A stretch of DNA of 64,000 bases from Bacteroidales bacterium (lineage in GTDB: Bacteria; Bacteroidota; Bacteroidia; Bacteroidales; UBA3824): positions 1 through 64,000 of the forward strand of contig JAEERW010000011.1 of assembly GCA_016286055.1 (NCBI GenBank). The letters run 5' to 3'. Shown piece after piece: positions 34,622-44,455 of this stretch; positions within the stretch are counted from its first letter, which is position 1; each line of letters begins with the position of its first letter. A program made the translations under genes and the position numbers. The notes beneath the pieces were generated by a model, which saw only the letters and a list, made by a program, of their open reading frames with translations, had not been told where the DNA came from and searched no databases.

Positions 34622-35508
34622 CAGTTTTTGATGTTTATAATAGGTTAAAATCCTCGTTGATAGAAATATACAACGATAAGGCGGAATCGTCGGCAGTTTT
34701 GCACCGAGTGTTTGAATATCTTACTGGATTGCCATTTACTGATGTAACGGTTTACCCTGAAAAAGAGGTGGATACAACATTTGAAACCATCGAAAATGTT
34801 TTGGCAAGAATTAAGAAATCGGAACCATTGGAATATATTTTCAACCGTGCCGAGTTTTTGGATTTGGAACTCTATACAGAGAGTTCGGTGCTGATACCAC
34901 GTCCTGAAACTGAGGAACTTGCAGTGATGGTTTCGGATTATCTTAAACAACGTGAATCAGGATTAAAAATTATTGACATAGGCACAGGCAGCGGATGTAT
35001 ACCAATCTATTTGGCATTGCAACATCCTGAAAACAAATTTTTTGCGTGTGATATTTCGGATAAGGCATTAACCACAGCCAAGAAAAATGCACAAAAGTAT
35101 TCTGTGAAAAATTTAGAAATTTTTTATGCCGATATTCTAAATTATGATAAAAACGAAATTCTAAACAATTTAGAATTTGATGTGATAATTTCAAATCCTC
35201 CCTACGTTACCGACAGCGAAAAATCGTTGATGGCTGACAATGTGCTTGATTACGAGCCGCATACAGCACTTTTTGTTCCCGATAGCAACCCGCTTTTGTT
35301 TTACAAAAAGATTACAGAATTTGCCACCTCGCATCTTACCTCTGGCGGAAAAATCTACTTTGAAATCAACGAGCGTTTTGGTAATGAAACCATCCAAATG
35401 CTTGAAAAATATGGATTTACAAATGTTTCGGTAAAAAAAGATTTGTTTGGCAAAGATAGAATGGCGGTAGGAGAGTGGAGGAATCTCGACCTTATCCCTA
35501 AGTCCTAA
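34615..35508 (+). CDS. prmC: Peptide chain release factor N5-glutamine methyltransferase
   Basis: The 297-residue SAM enzyme methylates the GGQ glutamine of release factors. The SAM motif is IIDIGTGSGCIPIYLAL near 118 and the substrate motif is NPPYV near 195. A small helical N-terminal domain precedes them, as in all PrmC proteins. It overlaps the HAD gene by 7 bp and ends before two strong hairpins. Confidence 0.93.
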   Translation: MLTVFDVYNRLKSSLIEIYNDKAESSAVLHRVFEYLTGLPFTDVTVYPEKEVDTTFETIENVLARIKKSEPLEYIFNRAEFLDLELYTESSVLIPRPETEELAVMVSDYLKQRESGLKIIDIGTGSGCIPIYLALQHPENKFFACDISDKALTTAKKNAQKYSVKNLEIFYADILNYDKNEILNNLEFDVIISNPPYVTDSEKSLMADNVLDYEPHTALFVPDSNPLLFYKKITEFATSHLTSGGKIYFEINERFGNETIQMLEKYGFTNVSVKKDLFGKDRMAVGEWRNLDLIPKS

Positions 35509-35517
35509 AAAAAATGG

Positions 35518-35608
35518 GTTAGGGATACAAAACTCATGAGTTTCGTATCCCTAACTATCAAAAATAATGGGTTAGGGATAAAACTTAACATTAGATTGTA
35601 TCCCTAAC
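35518..35608. repeat. Two consecutive palindromes after prmC
   Basis: GTTAGGGATAC (35518-35528) pairs with GTATCCCTAAC (35545-35555), and between them AAACTCATGAGTTT is itself palindromic, so the whole 38 bp is nearly perfect. A second hairpin repeats the arms: GTTAGGGATA (35571-35580) and TATCCCTAAC (35599-35608), with a different loop. They can terminate prmC and precede the promoter of the second ATPase-nuclease. Confidence 0.8.
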
Positions 35609-35622
35609 TAAAAAAATTTTTT

Positions 35623-35630
35623 TATCTTTG
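35623..35630 (+). promoter_or_regulatory. Promoter -7 box for the second ATPase-nuclease
   Basis: TATCTTTG fits the consensus and puts the transcript start near 35637, before the ATG at 35664 and after the TTG at 35628. Confidence 0.65.
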
Positions 35631-35663
35631 TGGCATAATAAAACCATTAAAGATGTTGGCAAT

Positions 35664-37088
35664 ATGTTGATAGGACGAAAGCGAGAACAAAAAATATTGG
35701 AGACTTGTGTAAACTCCAATAAATCAGAACTTATAGCCGTTTATGGCAGACGGCGCGTGGGCAAAACTTTTCTTGTAAAACAGTATTTTAAAGATCGTTT
35801 CGACTTTTATTTTACAGGTTCGCTCAATAAAAATAAACGCGATATGCTGGTGCTTTTCAACGAACAGTTGAACCACTATTCCAATAGTCATTATGATATT
35901 CCAGACAATTGGCACGATGCTCTTAACCAATTGAAAAACTATGTTTTAACGTTAAAACAAGATAAAATTGTAATCTTTATTGATGAAATTTCGTGGATTG
36001 ATACACCTAATTCTGCGTTTCTTTCTGATTTTGAGTACTTTTGGAACTCTTGGGCTTCGTCTTATGGTAAAATTAAGTTAATTATTTGTGCCTCAGCCAC
36101 ATCTTGGATTATTGATAATTTTTTTGCCGACAAGGGAGGTTTGCACAACCGAGTAACAAGGTCTATCGGCGTTATGCCATTTACACTTGCCGAAACAGAG
36201 GAATTTTTTAAATCTAAGAATGTTAAATTCAACCGTTTGGATATTGCGCAGTGTTATATGGCTATGGGCGGCGTGCCTTTTTACCTTGATATGGTAGACC
36301 CGCGTTTAGGGTTGACTCAAAATATCGACAAATTGTTTTTTGAAGAATCGGGCGAACTTCGCAGAGAGTTTGATATGTTGTATCGTTCGCTTTTCAATAA
36401 TTATGAGTTGTATGTAAAGATTATAGAGTGTATTTCGCAGAAAAACAAAGGGTTGACACGAAAAGAAATCACTGATTTGCTTCATTTAAAAAAGGGCGGC
36501 AACCTTACCCAAGCCTTGCGCGAACTCGAAAATTGCGGTTTTATACGCCGTTACAATGCCTTTGGCAAGGTGGAACGTGGGGCGTTGTATCAGGTAACTG
36601 ATTTTTATTCATTGTTTTACCTCAAATATTGCAAAAACCGAAAAGAAAACGACCCGCAGTTTTTTTCAAAACTTAGCGGTTCGCCACAATTAAACGCTTG
36701 GCTTGGCTATTCGTTTGAAATCCTTTGCCTTCAACACGTTGAACAAATCAAACGAGCCATCGGAATTGGTGGGGTTATTACCAATGTTTGCTCTTGGAAC
36801 ACTTTGCCTAACGCAGATTTGGGAACTGATGGCGCACAAATCGACCTTGTTATCGACCGTGCCGACAATATTATCAACCTTTGCGAAATGAAATTTTCAA
36901 AATCGAAATATGCTATCACAAAAAAATATTACGACCAACTCAACGACCGCGAAGAGGTTTTCCGTCAGACTACCAAAACCAACAAGTCGCTCCACACCAC
37001 CTTCGTAACCACTCTTGGCGTTAAACATAATATGTATAGTTCGGTGGTACAAAATGAGGTTATACTTGATGATTTGTTTGTGGAATAG
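35664..37088 (+). CDS. Archaeal-type ATPase with DUF234 nuclease-like domain (paralogue)
   Basis: A 474-residue paralogue of the protein at 11317-12732. Walker A is VYGRRRVGKTFLV near 24, Walker B VIFIDEISWIDT near 101, then CASATSWI, and the C-terminal nuclease-like signature AQIDLVIDRADNIINLCEMKFSKS near 390. It begins MLIGRKREQ like its paralogue, supporting the ATG at 35664. It has its own promoter behind two hairpins and converges with a DMT transporter. The role of the family is not established. Confidence 0.85.
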   Translation: MLIGRKREQKILETCVNSNKSELIAVYGRRRVGKTFLVKQYFKDRFDFYFTGSLNKNKRDMLVLFNEQLNHYSNSHYDIPDNWHDALNQLKNYVLTLKQDKIVIFIDEISWIDTPNSAFLSDFEYFWNSWASSYGKIKLIICASATSWIIDNFFADKGGLHNRVTRSIGVMPFTLAETEEFFKSKNVKFNRLDIAQCYMAMGGVPFYLDMVDPRLGLTQNIDKLFFEESGELRREFDMLYRSLFNNYELYVKIIECISQKNKGLTRKEITDLLHLKKGGNLTQALRELENCGFIRRYNAFGKVERGALYQVTDFYSLFYLKYCKNRKENDPQFFSKLSGSPQLNAWLGYSFEILCLQHVEQIKRAIGIGGVITNVCSWNTLPNADLGTDGAQIDLVIDRADNIINLCEMKFSKSKYAITKKYYDQLNDREEVFRQTTKTNKSLHTTFVTTLGVKHNMYSSVVQNEVILDDLFVE

Positions 37089-37117
37089 GCTTGGGGCTTG
37101 TTGATTGTTCCTTTTAA

Positions 37118-37996
37118 TTACGATTTTTTCCCAAATTTTACTATCACCACTACTGCGGTGATTATCAATGCAATACCTATACAATTTCCAACCGTCAGAC
37201 TTCCGCCAAATACTGTTAGCGATACCACCAAGGCAGTGATGGGTTCTAATGCGCCGATGATGCTGGCAGGGGTGGAGCCGATGATGTGGATGCTTGATGT
37301 TACAAGTGCCAACGACAAAAAGGTGGTAAAAAACGACAATCCAAATGCATTGCCCCACATTTCCCACGTGGTTAGTCTTGCAATGCCGCTGCCAAGTATC
37401 GAAATTATTAAAAACAGCACCGCTCCCGAAAGCGTGGCAAAAAATGCGAGTTTAAGCGTTGGTAATGAGTGCAAAACACTGCGGTTGACACCCACGAGGT
37501 ATACTGCGTAAGTTACAGCCGATAAAAGCACCAAGATAATGCCGTATGTGCTGAGAGTGCCACCATCGCCTTCGTAGAGTAACGCTATGCCGCTCCCTGC
37601 GCACAGCAGCGAAATCCAAGTGGCAATGCCGGTTTTTTCTTTGAAAAACGCCGCCATCATTAGCACCACAAATAGCGGATAAGTGAAGAGTATTGTGGAG
37701 GCAATTCCAGCATCCATCTCTTTGAAACTGAGGAACAAAAACAGCGACGACAATGCAAAAAACAATCCCATTGCCATCGACATCAAAAATTCTTTGCGTT
37801 TGATTTTAAAACCCTCGCCTTTGATTATAAGTAGCAGTCCTATAAGCAAAACTGCAAATGCATATCTATAAAGCAGCACCGAAACAGGGTCTACACCTTT
37901 GTCGTAAAGTGGCAGAGCAAACAGCGGGTTCAACCCGTAGCACATCGACCCAATAATTGCCAGTGTATACCCCTTGGCACGGTTAGAAGAAGTCAT
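37118..37996 (-). CDS. DMT-superfamily permease with two EamA domains
   Basis: A 292-residue inner-membrane protein with ten hydrophobic helices in two repeats of five, beginning GYTLAIIGSMCYGLNPLFALPLY. EamA proteins export or exchange metabolites; the substrate is not predictable here. The ATG at 37996 follows a -7 box at 38014-38021; the TTG 48 bp upstream lies before it and is excluded. It converges on the ATPase-nuclease gene. Confidence 0.85.
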   Translation of the reverse strand: MTSSNRAKGYTLAIIGSMCYGLNPLFALPLYDKGVDPVSVLLYRYAFAVLLIGLLLIIKGEGFKIKRKEFLMSMAMGLFFALSSLFLFLSFKEMDAGIASTILFTYPLFVVLMMAAFFKEKTGIATWISLLCAGSGIALLYEGDGGTLSTYGIILVLLSAVTYAVYLVGVNRSVLHSLPTLKLAFFATLSGAVLFLIISILGSGIARLTTWEMWGNAFGLSFFTTFLSLALVTSSIHIIGSTPASIIGALEPITALVVSLTVFGGSLTVGNCIGIALIITAVVVIVKFGKKS

Positions 37997-38013
37997 ATTA
38001 CTATTTTGAGGCG

Positions 38014-38021
38014 CAAAATTA
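38014..38021 (-). promoter_or_regulatory. Promoter -7 box of the EamA permease
   Basis: Minus-strand TAATTTTG, 17 bp before the ATG at 37996; it supports the shorter start. Confidence 0.55.
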
Positions 38022-38087
38022 TAACTTTTTTGGTGATAATTCAAAAATTTACAATTAAAATCTAAATAGCAAATCCCTTCGATTAGT

Positions 38088-38119
38088 TTTGCGGATAGTG
38101 TTTCTTTTTTTTACCTTTG
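38088..38119 (+). promoter_or_regulatory. Promoter of the GH95-SGNH-GH43 operon
   Basis: TTTG (38088-38091) and TACCTTTG (38112-38119) are separated by 20 bp, an excellent Bacteroidota promoter 28 bp before the GH95 ATG. Confidence 0.75.
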
Positions 38120-38147
38120 CCCTCAAACAATAAACTCATTACTTAAT

Positions 38148-40637
38148 ATGAAAAGACTTTTTACAATTACTTTTGCGTTGTGCGCGGCGATGGCGGCGGG
38201 CGGCGTTTCTTCGGCAAGTGGACAGACGAATTCTAACTTGTCGACTTCTAATGTGTTGTATTACAACGCTCCTGCCTCCGCTTGGACCGAGGCTCTTCCC
38301 GTGGGAAATTCGCATCTTGGGGCTATGGTTTTTGGAAATCCAAAGCACGATGAACTGCAACTCAATGAGGAAACTTTTTGGGCGGGCGGACCTCACAACA
38401 ATATCCCCCAAAATGCTTACAAAGAGTTAGACCACGTGCGAAACCTTATTTTTGAGGATAAAAACGCTGAGGCTCAGGAAATTATCAACAAAAACTTTTT
38501 TACAGGTCAGCACGGAATGGGCTATTTGACCCTTGGAAGTCTATTTTTCGATTTTGCCGACATCAACGATTTTAGCGATTATTATCGCGAACTTGACATC
38601 TCTAACGCTGTGGCTACCACCAAGTTTGCTGCCAATGGTGTGAATTATAAACGCACAGTTTTTGCCTCGTTTGTCGATGATGTAATTGTTGTGAAACTTG
38701 AAGCCGACAAAAAGAAAAAACTGAATTTTTCGATTAATCACAATTGCAAATTGCAAAACACCGTCAAAGCAAATGGCAATCGCTTGACTATCAATCTTAA
38801 AGGCAAAGACCAAGAGGGCGTGGAGTCAAAACTTAACGCTGTGTGCATTGTGGAGGTAAAAACCAATGGCAAAACCATCGCAAAGGATTCTGTATTAACC
38901 ATTAACAACGCTTCGGAGGCAGTGATTTTTATCTCTGCCGCCACCAATTTTGTTAATTACAAAGAGGTTAGTGGCAACGCTATGCAAAAGGCTGAACAGA
39001 GTCTCAAAAATGCCATTGCAAAAGATTATAATTCAATGCTTTCGGCTCATATTGCTAAGTACAAACAACAATTCGACCGTGTAAAATTGACTTTACCCAA
39101 AGATGAATCGTCGAAACTTCCCACCGATGTTCGTCTTGAAAATTTCAACAAGAACACCGACGAAGATTTGGTAGCCTTGATGTTTCAATACGGACGTTAT
39201 TTGTTGATTTCGTCGTCGCAACCGGGCGGTCAAGCGGCTAATTTACAGGGAATTTGGAACAATTCTATCGATGCTCCTTGGGACAGCAAATACACTATTA
39301 ATATTAATGCCGAAATGAACTATTGGCCAGCCGACGTTACCAATTTGAGCGAGTGTCAAGAGCCGTTTTTCAATCTTATCAAAGACCTTTCGGAAACGGG
39401 TCGCGAGGCTGCCAAAACTATCTATCACGCAGATGGTTGGATGGCTCACCACAACACCGACATTTGGCGAGTTACGGGTCCCATCGACGGTGCTTATTGG
39501 GGCATGTGGCCCAATGGCGGCGGATGGCTTTCTACCCACATTTGGCAGCATTATTTGTTTACGGGCGATAAGGATTTTCTTGCAAAAAATTATAATATTT
39601 TAAAAGAATGTGCAAAATTTTACCTTACGGCAATGGTAAAACATCCTAAGTTTGGATATTTGGTCACCACCCCCTCCACATCGCCTGAGCATGGATATTT
39701 AAACGATGGTTCGTCGATGACGGCAGGCTGCACAATGGATAATCAAATCGCGTTCGACGTTTTTAGTCAAGCACTTAACGCAGCCAAAACCCTCAACAAA
39801 GATGCCGCTTTTTGCGATTCTCTTTCTAATGCACTTTCACAAATTGCTCCGATGCAAATTGGTAAATACGGACAATTGCAAGAATGGCTTGTAGATGCCG
39901 ACAACCCAAAAGACGACCACCGCCATGTGTCTCATTTATACGGACTTTATCCATCTTCGCAGATTTCTCCGTTTCAACATTCGGATCTTTTTGTTGCTGC
40001 CAGACGCTCTCTCTATCAGCGTGGAGATATGGCTACGGGTTGGAGCATTGGTTGGAAAGTTAACCTTTGGGCACGTCTTCTTGATGGCGATCACGCTTAT
40101 AAAATAATACGCAATATGCTTAATCTTTTGCCGTCGAGCCAAGATGGTTGGATGTATCATGGCAAAGGCAGAATTTACGCTAATGGTTTTGATGCTCATC
40201 CGCCATTTCAGATTGATGGTAATTTCGGACTTTGCGCCGGCGTTGCTGAAATGCTTTTGCAGAGCCACGATGGGGCTGTTCACCTTTTGCCTGCATTGCC
40301 CAAGGCTTGGCACACCGGCTCTGTTTCTGGCTTAAAGGCTCGCGGAGGTTTTGTGGTTGATATGGATTGGAAAGATGGTAAGTTGCAGCATGTTAAGATA
40401 TTATCTACTATTGGTGGAACTCTACGTATTCGTTCTCGGGTTGAATTCGAAGGCGAAAATATTAAACCAGCCGAGGGTGAATGTAAAAATCCGTTGTTGC
40501 TTCCTTCCGATGTTAAAACTCCTCTTATTTCCCCGCTTTATCCTGATAATGAAATTATCGAAGATATTTGGGGCTATGATCACGACTACGACATTGAAAC
40601 CTCAAAAGGCGATATAATAATTTTAAATTCTAAATAG
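38148..40637 (+). CDS. Secreted glycoside hydrolase family 95 (alpha-L-fucosidase/galactosidase type)
   Basis: An 829-residue exported enzyme with a signal peptide ([25 protein letters not shown]). The GH95 opening is clear: [37 protein letters not shown] near 45-80. The barrel core carries [22 protein letters not shown], and the C-terminal half has [14 protein letters not shown] and [18 protein letters not shown]95 enzymes remove terminal alpha-1,2-fucose, or alpha-L-galactose in plant xyloglucan. It leads an operon with an SGNH esterase (10 bp gap) and a GH43 lipoprotein (11 bp gap), pointing to plant polysaccharide side-chain removal. Confidence 0.9.
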   Translation: MKRLFTITFALCAAMAAGGVSSASGQTNSNLSTSNVLYYNAPASAWTEALPVGNSHLGAMVFGNPKHDELQLNEETFWAGGPHNNIPQNAYKELDHVRNLIFEDKNAEAQEIINKNFFTGQHGMGYLTLGSLFFDFADINDFSDYYRELDISNAVATTKFAANGVNYKRTVFASFVDDVIVVKLEADKKKKLNFSINHNCKLQNTVKANGNRLTINLKGKDQEGVESKLNAVCIVEVKTNGKTIAKDSVLTINNASEAVIFISAATNFVNYKEVSGNAMQKAEQSLKNAIAKDYNSMLSAHIAKYKQQFDRVKLTLPKDESSKLPTDVRLENFNKNTDEDLVALMFQYGRYLLISSSQPGGQAANLQGIWNNSIDAPWDSKYTININAEMNYWPADVTNLSECQEPFFNLIKDLSETGREAAKTIYHADGWMAHHNTDIWRVTGPIDGAYWGMWPNGGGWLSTHIWQHYLFTGDKDFLAKNYNILKECAKFYLTAMVKHPKFGYLVTTPSTSPEHGYLNDGSSMTAGCTMDNQIAFDVFSQALNAAKTLNKDAAFCDSLSNALSQIAPMQIGKYGQLQEWLVDADNPKDDHRHVSHLYGLYPSSQISPFQHSDLFVAARRSLYQRGDMATGWSIGWKVNLWARLLDGDHAYKIIRNMLNLLPSSQDGWMYHGKGRIYANGFDAHPPFQIDGNFGLCAGVAEMLLQSHDGAVHLLPALPKAWHTGSVSGLKARGGFVVDMDWKDGKLQHVKILSTIGGTLRIRSRVEFEGENIKPAEGECKNPLLLPSDVKTPLISPLYPDNEIIEDIWGYDHDYDIETSKGDIIILNSK

Positions 40638-40647
40638 TAAACTGAAA

Positions 40648-41859
40648 ATGAAAAGACTTATTTATCTTTGTGCTCTAACTACCACTATGTCAATATTTTC
40701 GTGCAGTGGTAACGCACCAAAAAACGCAGAACCAAAACACTGGCTTGCCACTTGGGGCACAGCCGTGCAACTTACCGAACCGCACAATATGCCTCCTGCG
40801 CCCGGACTTTCGGGAAACACTATCCGTCAGCGCGTTAAGGTAACTCTTGGCGGCGATTCGCTGAGGCTGAAACTTTCAAATGAGTTTGGCGACGCTCCGT
40901 TGAAAATCTCCGCTGTGAGCATTGCCAATTCTATCGACAGTTGCGCCATCGACCCTGCTTCCGCCACTAATGTTTTGTTTGGTAATAAACCGTCGTTGGA
41001 AATTCCTGTTGGCGAGACAGTTATCTCCGACCCGTTGGCTTTGTCGGTTAAAAATCGTGGCGACGTGGCTATAACAATTGTTTACGAAAATGCTCCCGAA
41101 AAACTCACTGGTCACCCGGGTTCGCGCACCACATCGTTTATTATGGAAGGCAACCATCTCAACGATGCAAATTTCAGTAACTCAATCAAAACCGACCATT
41201 GGTACTCAATTGAGCGTATCGACATTCTCACCTCTGTTAAAAATCGCGCTGTGGCTATCATTGGCAACTCAATCACTGACGGTCGCGGCTCTACTACCAA
41301 TATGAACAACCGTTGGCCCGATGTATTTACCGAGCGTCTTTTAGCCGATTCCGCAACCAAAAATCTCAGCGTATTGAATATGGGAATTGGCGGCAACTGC
41401 GTGGTTTTCGGTGGATTAGGTCCTACGGCATCAAAGCGTTACAGCCGCGATGTGTTAGAGCAGCCGGGCGTTAAGTATGTAGTTATATTTGAGGGCGTTA
41501 ACGATATTGGCGGCTCTCGCGATGTGGCACAGACCGAACAAGCCTTGAAAGATGCCTACACCAAGATGATAAACGATGCAAAAGCCAAAGGATTAATAGT
41601 TTACGGCGCTACCATTACCCCGTTTAAAGAGAGTTTTTACTACACTCCCGAAAAAGAGCAACTTCGCCAAAACGTTAACAATTGGATTCGCACATGTGGA
41701 TTGTTTGATACTGTAATCGACTTAGAAACAGCCATTTGCAGCAAAGAAGACCCATTTATAATGGATTCCACACTTCACGACAACGACCATCTTCATCCCA
41801 ATGCCGACGGTCACCGCGCTCTTGGCAATTTTGTTGACATCAATCTTTTTAAAAAATAA
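40648..41859 (+). CDS. SGNH/GDSL-family esterase lipoprotein
   Basis: A 403-residue lipoprotein (lipobox IFSC, Cys19). A ~170-residue N-terminal beta domain (LATWGTAVQLTEPHNMPP...) is followed by an SGNH hydrolase: block I IIGNSITDGRGS with the nucleophilic Ser, GVNDIGGS as block III, and the Asp-x-x-His at DNDHLHPNADGH. Such proteins deacetylate polysaccharides. Its place between GH95 and GH43 supports a role in removing acetyl groups from xyloglucan or xylan at the cell surface or in the periplasm. Confidence 0.87.
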   Translation: MKRLIYLCALTTTMSIFSCSGNAPKNAEPKHWLATWGTAVQLTEPHNMPPAPGLSGNTIRQRVKVTLGGDSLRLKLSNEFGDAPLKISAVSIANSIDSCAIDPASATNVLFGNKPSLEIPVGETVISDPLALSVKNRGDVAITIVYENAPEKLTGHPGSRTTSFIMEGNHLNDANFSNSIKTDHWYSIERIDILTSVKNRAVAIIGNSITDGRGSTTNMNNRWPDVFTERLLADSATKNLSVLNMGIGGNCVVFGGLGPTASKRYSRDVLEQPGVKYVVIFEGVNDIGGSRDVAQTEQALKDAYTKMINDAKAKGLIVYGATITPFKESFYYTPEKEQLRQNVNNWIRTCGLFDTVIDLETAICSKEDPFIMDSTLHDNDHLHPNADGHRALGNFVDINLFKK

Positions 41860-41870
41860 ACTCTATCACA

Positions 41871-43496
41871 ATGAAATTCAATTGTTTACTAACCGCCATT
41901 AGTGCGGCGGCAATTTTCGCCGGTTGCAATCAGGCTCAACAACAGGAAGCCGTGCAACTTGGCACTCCAAACCCGATTATCTGGGCTGACGTGCCCGATA
42001 TGTCGATGATGCGCGTGGGCGACACTTATTATATGAGTAGCACCACAATGCATATGAACCCAGGTGTGCCGATTATGAAATCAAAAGACCTTTCTAATTG
42101 GGAGATAGTAAGTTACGCTTACGATATTCTTGGCGAGAAAGACGAAACTATGCTCCTCAACGGCAAAAACACCTACGGCAAGGGTTCGTGGGCAAGTTGC
42201 ATACGCTATGTGGGTGGAAAATACTTTGTTAGCACATTCGACCAAGTAACCGCCAAAACCTATTTCTTTACCACCGACAACATTGAGGGCGGCAAGTGGG
42301 AACGTCACGAATTTGAACCCTCGCTCCACGATCATACTGTGGTTTTTGAGGACGACGGCAAGGTGTATATGATCAACGGCAACGGCAAAATCTTTATCCG
42401 TGAAATCAAGCCCGATTTTTCTGGCGTGGTTCCCGAATCTGAAAAAGTCCTTATCGAAAATGCCGGATTGCCTGCTGGTGAGGATCTTATGCTTGGCGCA
42501 GAGGGTTCGCAGATGTTTAAAATCAACGGCAAATATTATCTTATCAACATCACTTGGCCTCGTGGTGGAATGCGTACAGTGGTTTGTCACCGTGCCGACA
42601 ATCTTTTTGGTCCTTACGAGGGCAAGATGGTTTTTCAAGATAAAGGCGTGGCTCAGGGCGGCTTAATCGACACTCCCGAAGGCAAATGGTACGCATATCT
42701 TTTTGGCGACCGCGGTGCTGTGGGACGTATTCCTTTTATTGTTCCTGTGGAATGGCAAGACGGTTGGCCTGTGTTTGGTGTAAACGGCAAAGTGCCTGAT
42801 ACACTTGACCTTCCCAAGAGCAAAGGCTTGATTCCTGGCATTGTTGACAGCGATGATTTCGATGGCGACAAACCCAAAATTGTTTGGCAGTGGAACCACA
42901 ATCCTGTCAACTCGCTTTGGAGTATGACCGAGCGCCAAGGATTCCTCCGCTTGAAAACCGACCGCACCGACACACTCTTTACACAAAGCCGTAATATGCT
43001 CACACAGCGCACATTCGGACCAAAATGCAGCGGTTCGGTAATGCTCGACGCATCAAAACTCAACGATGGCGACATTGCTGGTCTCGGACTTCTTGCAGGT
43101 CAGTTTGGATTTGTGGCGGTTAAAAACGACGGTGGCAAAAAGTCTATTGTAATGGTAGACAATATGCCCGAAGGCGAAAGCACAGGTTGGCCTCCCAAGC
43201 GTGGTGTTCAGCACGTTGTGGAAACATTGCCCGCCGATGCCGACGTAATCTATTTCAAAGCCGATTGCGATTTTACCCGCGAAGCCGACAACAGTTTGAT
43301 TGGCAGCCACGGTATCGACAAAGCCGAATTTTACTATTCTATCGACGGCACCAACTGGAACCACATTGGACACACACTGAATATGACATACAGCCTCGAC
43401 CACTTTATGGGTCAGCGTTATGCGCTATTCTACTACTCTACCAAGCAGCCAGGCGGATGTGCCGATTTTGATTGGTATAAAGTTTCGTATTTGTAA
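41871..43496 (+). CDS. Glycoside hydrolase family 43 lipoprotein
   Basis: A 541-residue lipoprotein (lipobox IFAGC, Cys19). The N-terminal ~310 residues are a GH43 five-bladed propeller starting NPIIWADVPDMSMMRVGDTYYM, where the Asp of WADVPD is the predicted base; the acid Glu is likely in LMLGAEGSQMF. The C-terminal ~200 residues are a beta-sandwich of the type found in subfamily 12-like enzymes (DDFDG...RTFGPKCSGSVMLDASKLNDGDIAGLGLL). Family activity is arabinofuranosidase or xylosidase. It is the last gene of the operon and precedes a strong terminator. Confidence 0.88.
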   Translation: MKFNCLLTAISAAAIFAGCNQAQQQEAVQLGTPNPIIWADVPDMSMMRVGDTYYMSSTTMHMNPGVPIMKSKDLSNWEIVSYAYDILGEKDETMLLNGKNTYGKGSWASCIRYVGGKYFVSTFDQVTAKTYFFTTDNIEGGKWERHEFEPSLHDHTVVFEDDGKVYMINGNGKIFIREIKPDFSGVVPESEKVLIENAGLPAGEDLMLGAEGSQMFKINGKYYLINITWPRGGMRTVVCHRADNLFGPYEGKMVFQDKGVAQGGLIDTPEGKWYAYLFGDRGAVGRIPFIVPVEWQDGWPVFGVNGKVPDTLDLPKSKGLIPGIVDSDDFDGDKPKIVWQWNHNPVNSLWSMTERQGFLRLKTDRTDTLFTQSRNMLTQRTFGPKCSGSVMLDASKLNDGDIAGLGLLAGQFGFVAVKNDGGKKSIVMVDNMPEGESTGWPPKRGVQHVVETLPADADVIYFKADCDFTREADNSLIGSHGIDKAEFYYSIDGTNWNHIGHTLNMTYSLDHFMGQRYALFYYSTKQPGGCADFDWYKVSYL

Positions 43497-43519
43497 AATA
43501 TTGTAATTTAGGTATATTA

Positions 43520-43554
43520 ATTGCAGTTCACAATGGTGGACTGCAATTTTTTTT
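43520..43554 (+). terminator. Intrinsic terminator after GH43
   Basis: ATTGCAGTTCAC pairs with GTGGACTGCAAT (one G-T wobble; 43520-43546) and is followed by eight T residues. It lies 24 bp after the GH43 stop. Confidence 0.9.
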
Positions 43555-43564
43555 CAAACAAATT

Positions 43565-44437
43565 ATGCTTATGCGAAAAATACTATTTGTCTGTATATTA
43601 ATAAGTTTCGTCGCCATTGCTGCGATGGGGCAGGAGAGGAGTGCGCTTTTTGTGGGCATATCCGATTATCCCGAAAGTTCGGGATTTAAAAAAATCCACG
43701 GCGCAAATGATTACGAAATTGTTGGCAAAATGCTTGATAATAAAGGTTTTAAAACTACAACGCTTTTAAACAGCCAAGCCACCGCCGCCAATATCCGCAG
43801 CGAATTGCACAACCTTGCAACCAACTCTGCCAAAGGAAGTTACGTATATATTCACTTTTCGTGCCACGGTCAGCCGTTTGAAGACAAGCCCCCTTTCGAC
43901 GAAGACGACCGTTGGGACGAATCACTTGTAGCATACGATGCTAAAATTAATTATCAATCAGGCGTTTATGAAGGCCAAAACCATATCATCGACGACGAAC
44001 TATATTCGTATTTCACAGCCATACGCCAAAAAATCGGTGAAAATGGTCTTCTGTGCGTTGTAATTGATGCCTGCTACTCGGGTACAGGCTCGCGCGATGA
44101 AGTTGACGATGAAGGCATTGCTCGCGGCACTCGTTTGGGATTCAGCGAAGATGGCAAACTTTTCGCCCCAAGAATCGACCGCCAAAGCAATTATAAAATT
44201 GACAAAATTGCTGATGCCGCCGACATAATTGTGCTTGAAGCCTGCCGCGCATATCAAATTAACCACGAGGTGATAAAAAATGGCAGATATTTCGGCGCAT
44301 TATCATATTACATAACGCAAGTGCTTAACAGCCATAGAATTACCAAAAATACCGATTGGATACTTCAAGTTAGCAATTTGATGTCAAACGACCCGGCATT
44401 GATAAGTCAAAATATGGTTTATGAGATAAGTTTTTGA
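43565..44437 (+). CDS. Secreted metacaspase-like protease (peptidase C14)
   Basis: A 290-residue protein with a signal peptide (LMRKILFVCILISFVAIAAMGQ) and a caspase-fold domain. The catalytic dyad is His101 in YIHFSCHGQ and Cys170 in VVIDACYSGTG. ALFVGISDYPESSGFKKIHGANDYEIVGKML is the standard C14 opening. It should act outside the cytoplasm, cutting after basic residues if it follows metacaspases. It converges on the exported TPR-CHAT gene with only 18 bp between the stops. A second in-frame ATG is at 43571. No promoter with the TGTAACC element is seen upstream. Confidence 0.88.
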   Translation: MLMRKILFVCILISFVAIAAMGQERSALFVGISDYPESSGFKKIHGANDYEIVGKMLDNKGFKTTTLLNSQATAANIRSELHNLATNSAKGSYVYIHFSCHGQPFEDKPPFDEDDRWDESLVAYDAKINYQSGVYEGQNHIIDDELYSYFTAIRQKIGENGLLCVVIDACYSGTGSRDEVDDEGIARGTRLGFSEDGKLFAPRIDRQSNYKIDKIADAADIIVLEACRAYQINHEVIKNGRYFGALSYYITQVLNSHRITKNTDWILQVSNLMSNDPALISQNMVYEISF

Positions 44438-44455
44438 TGGAGATTTGCCATTTTT

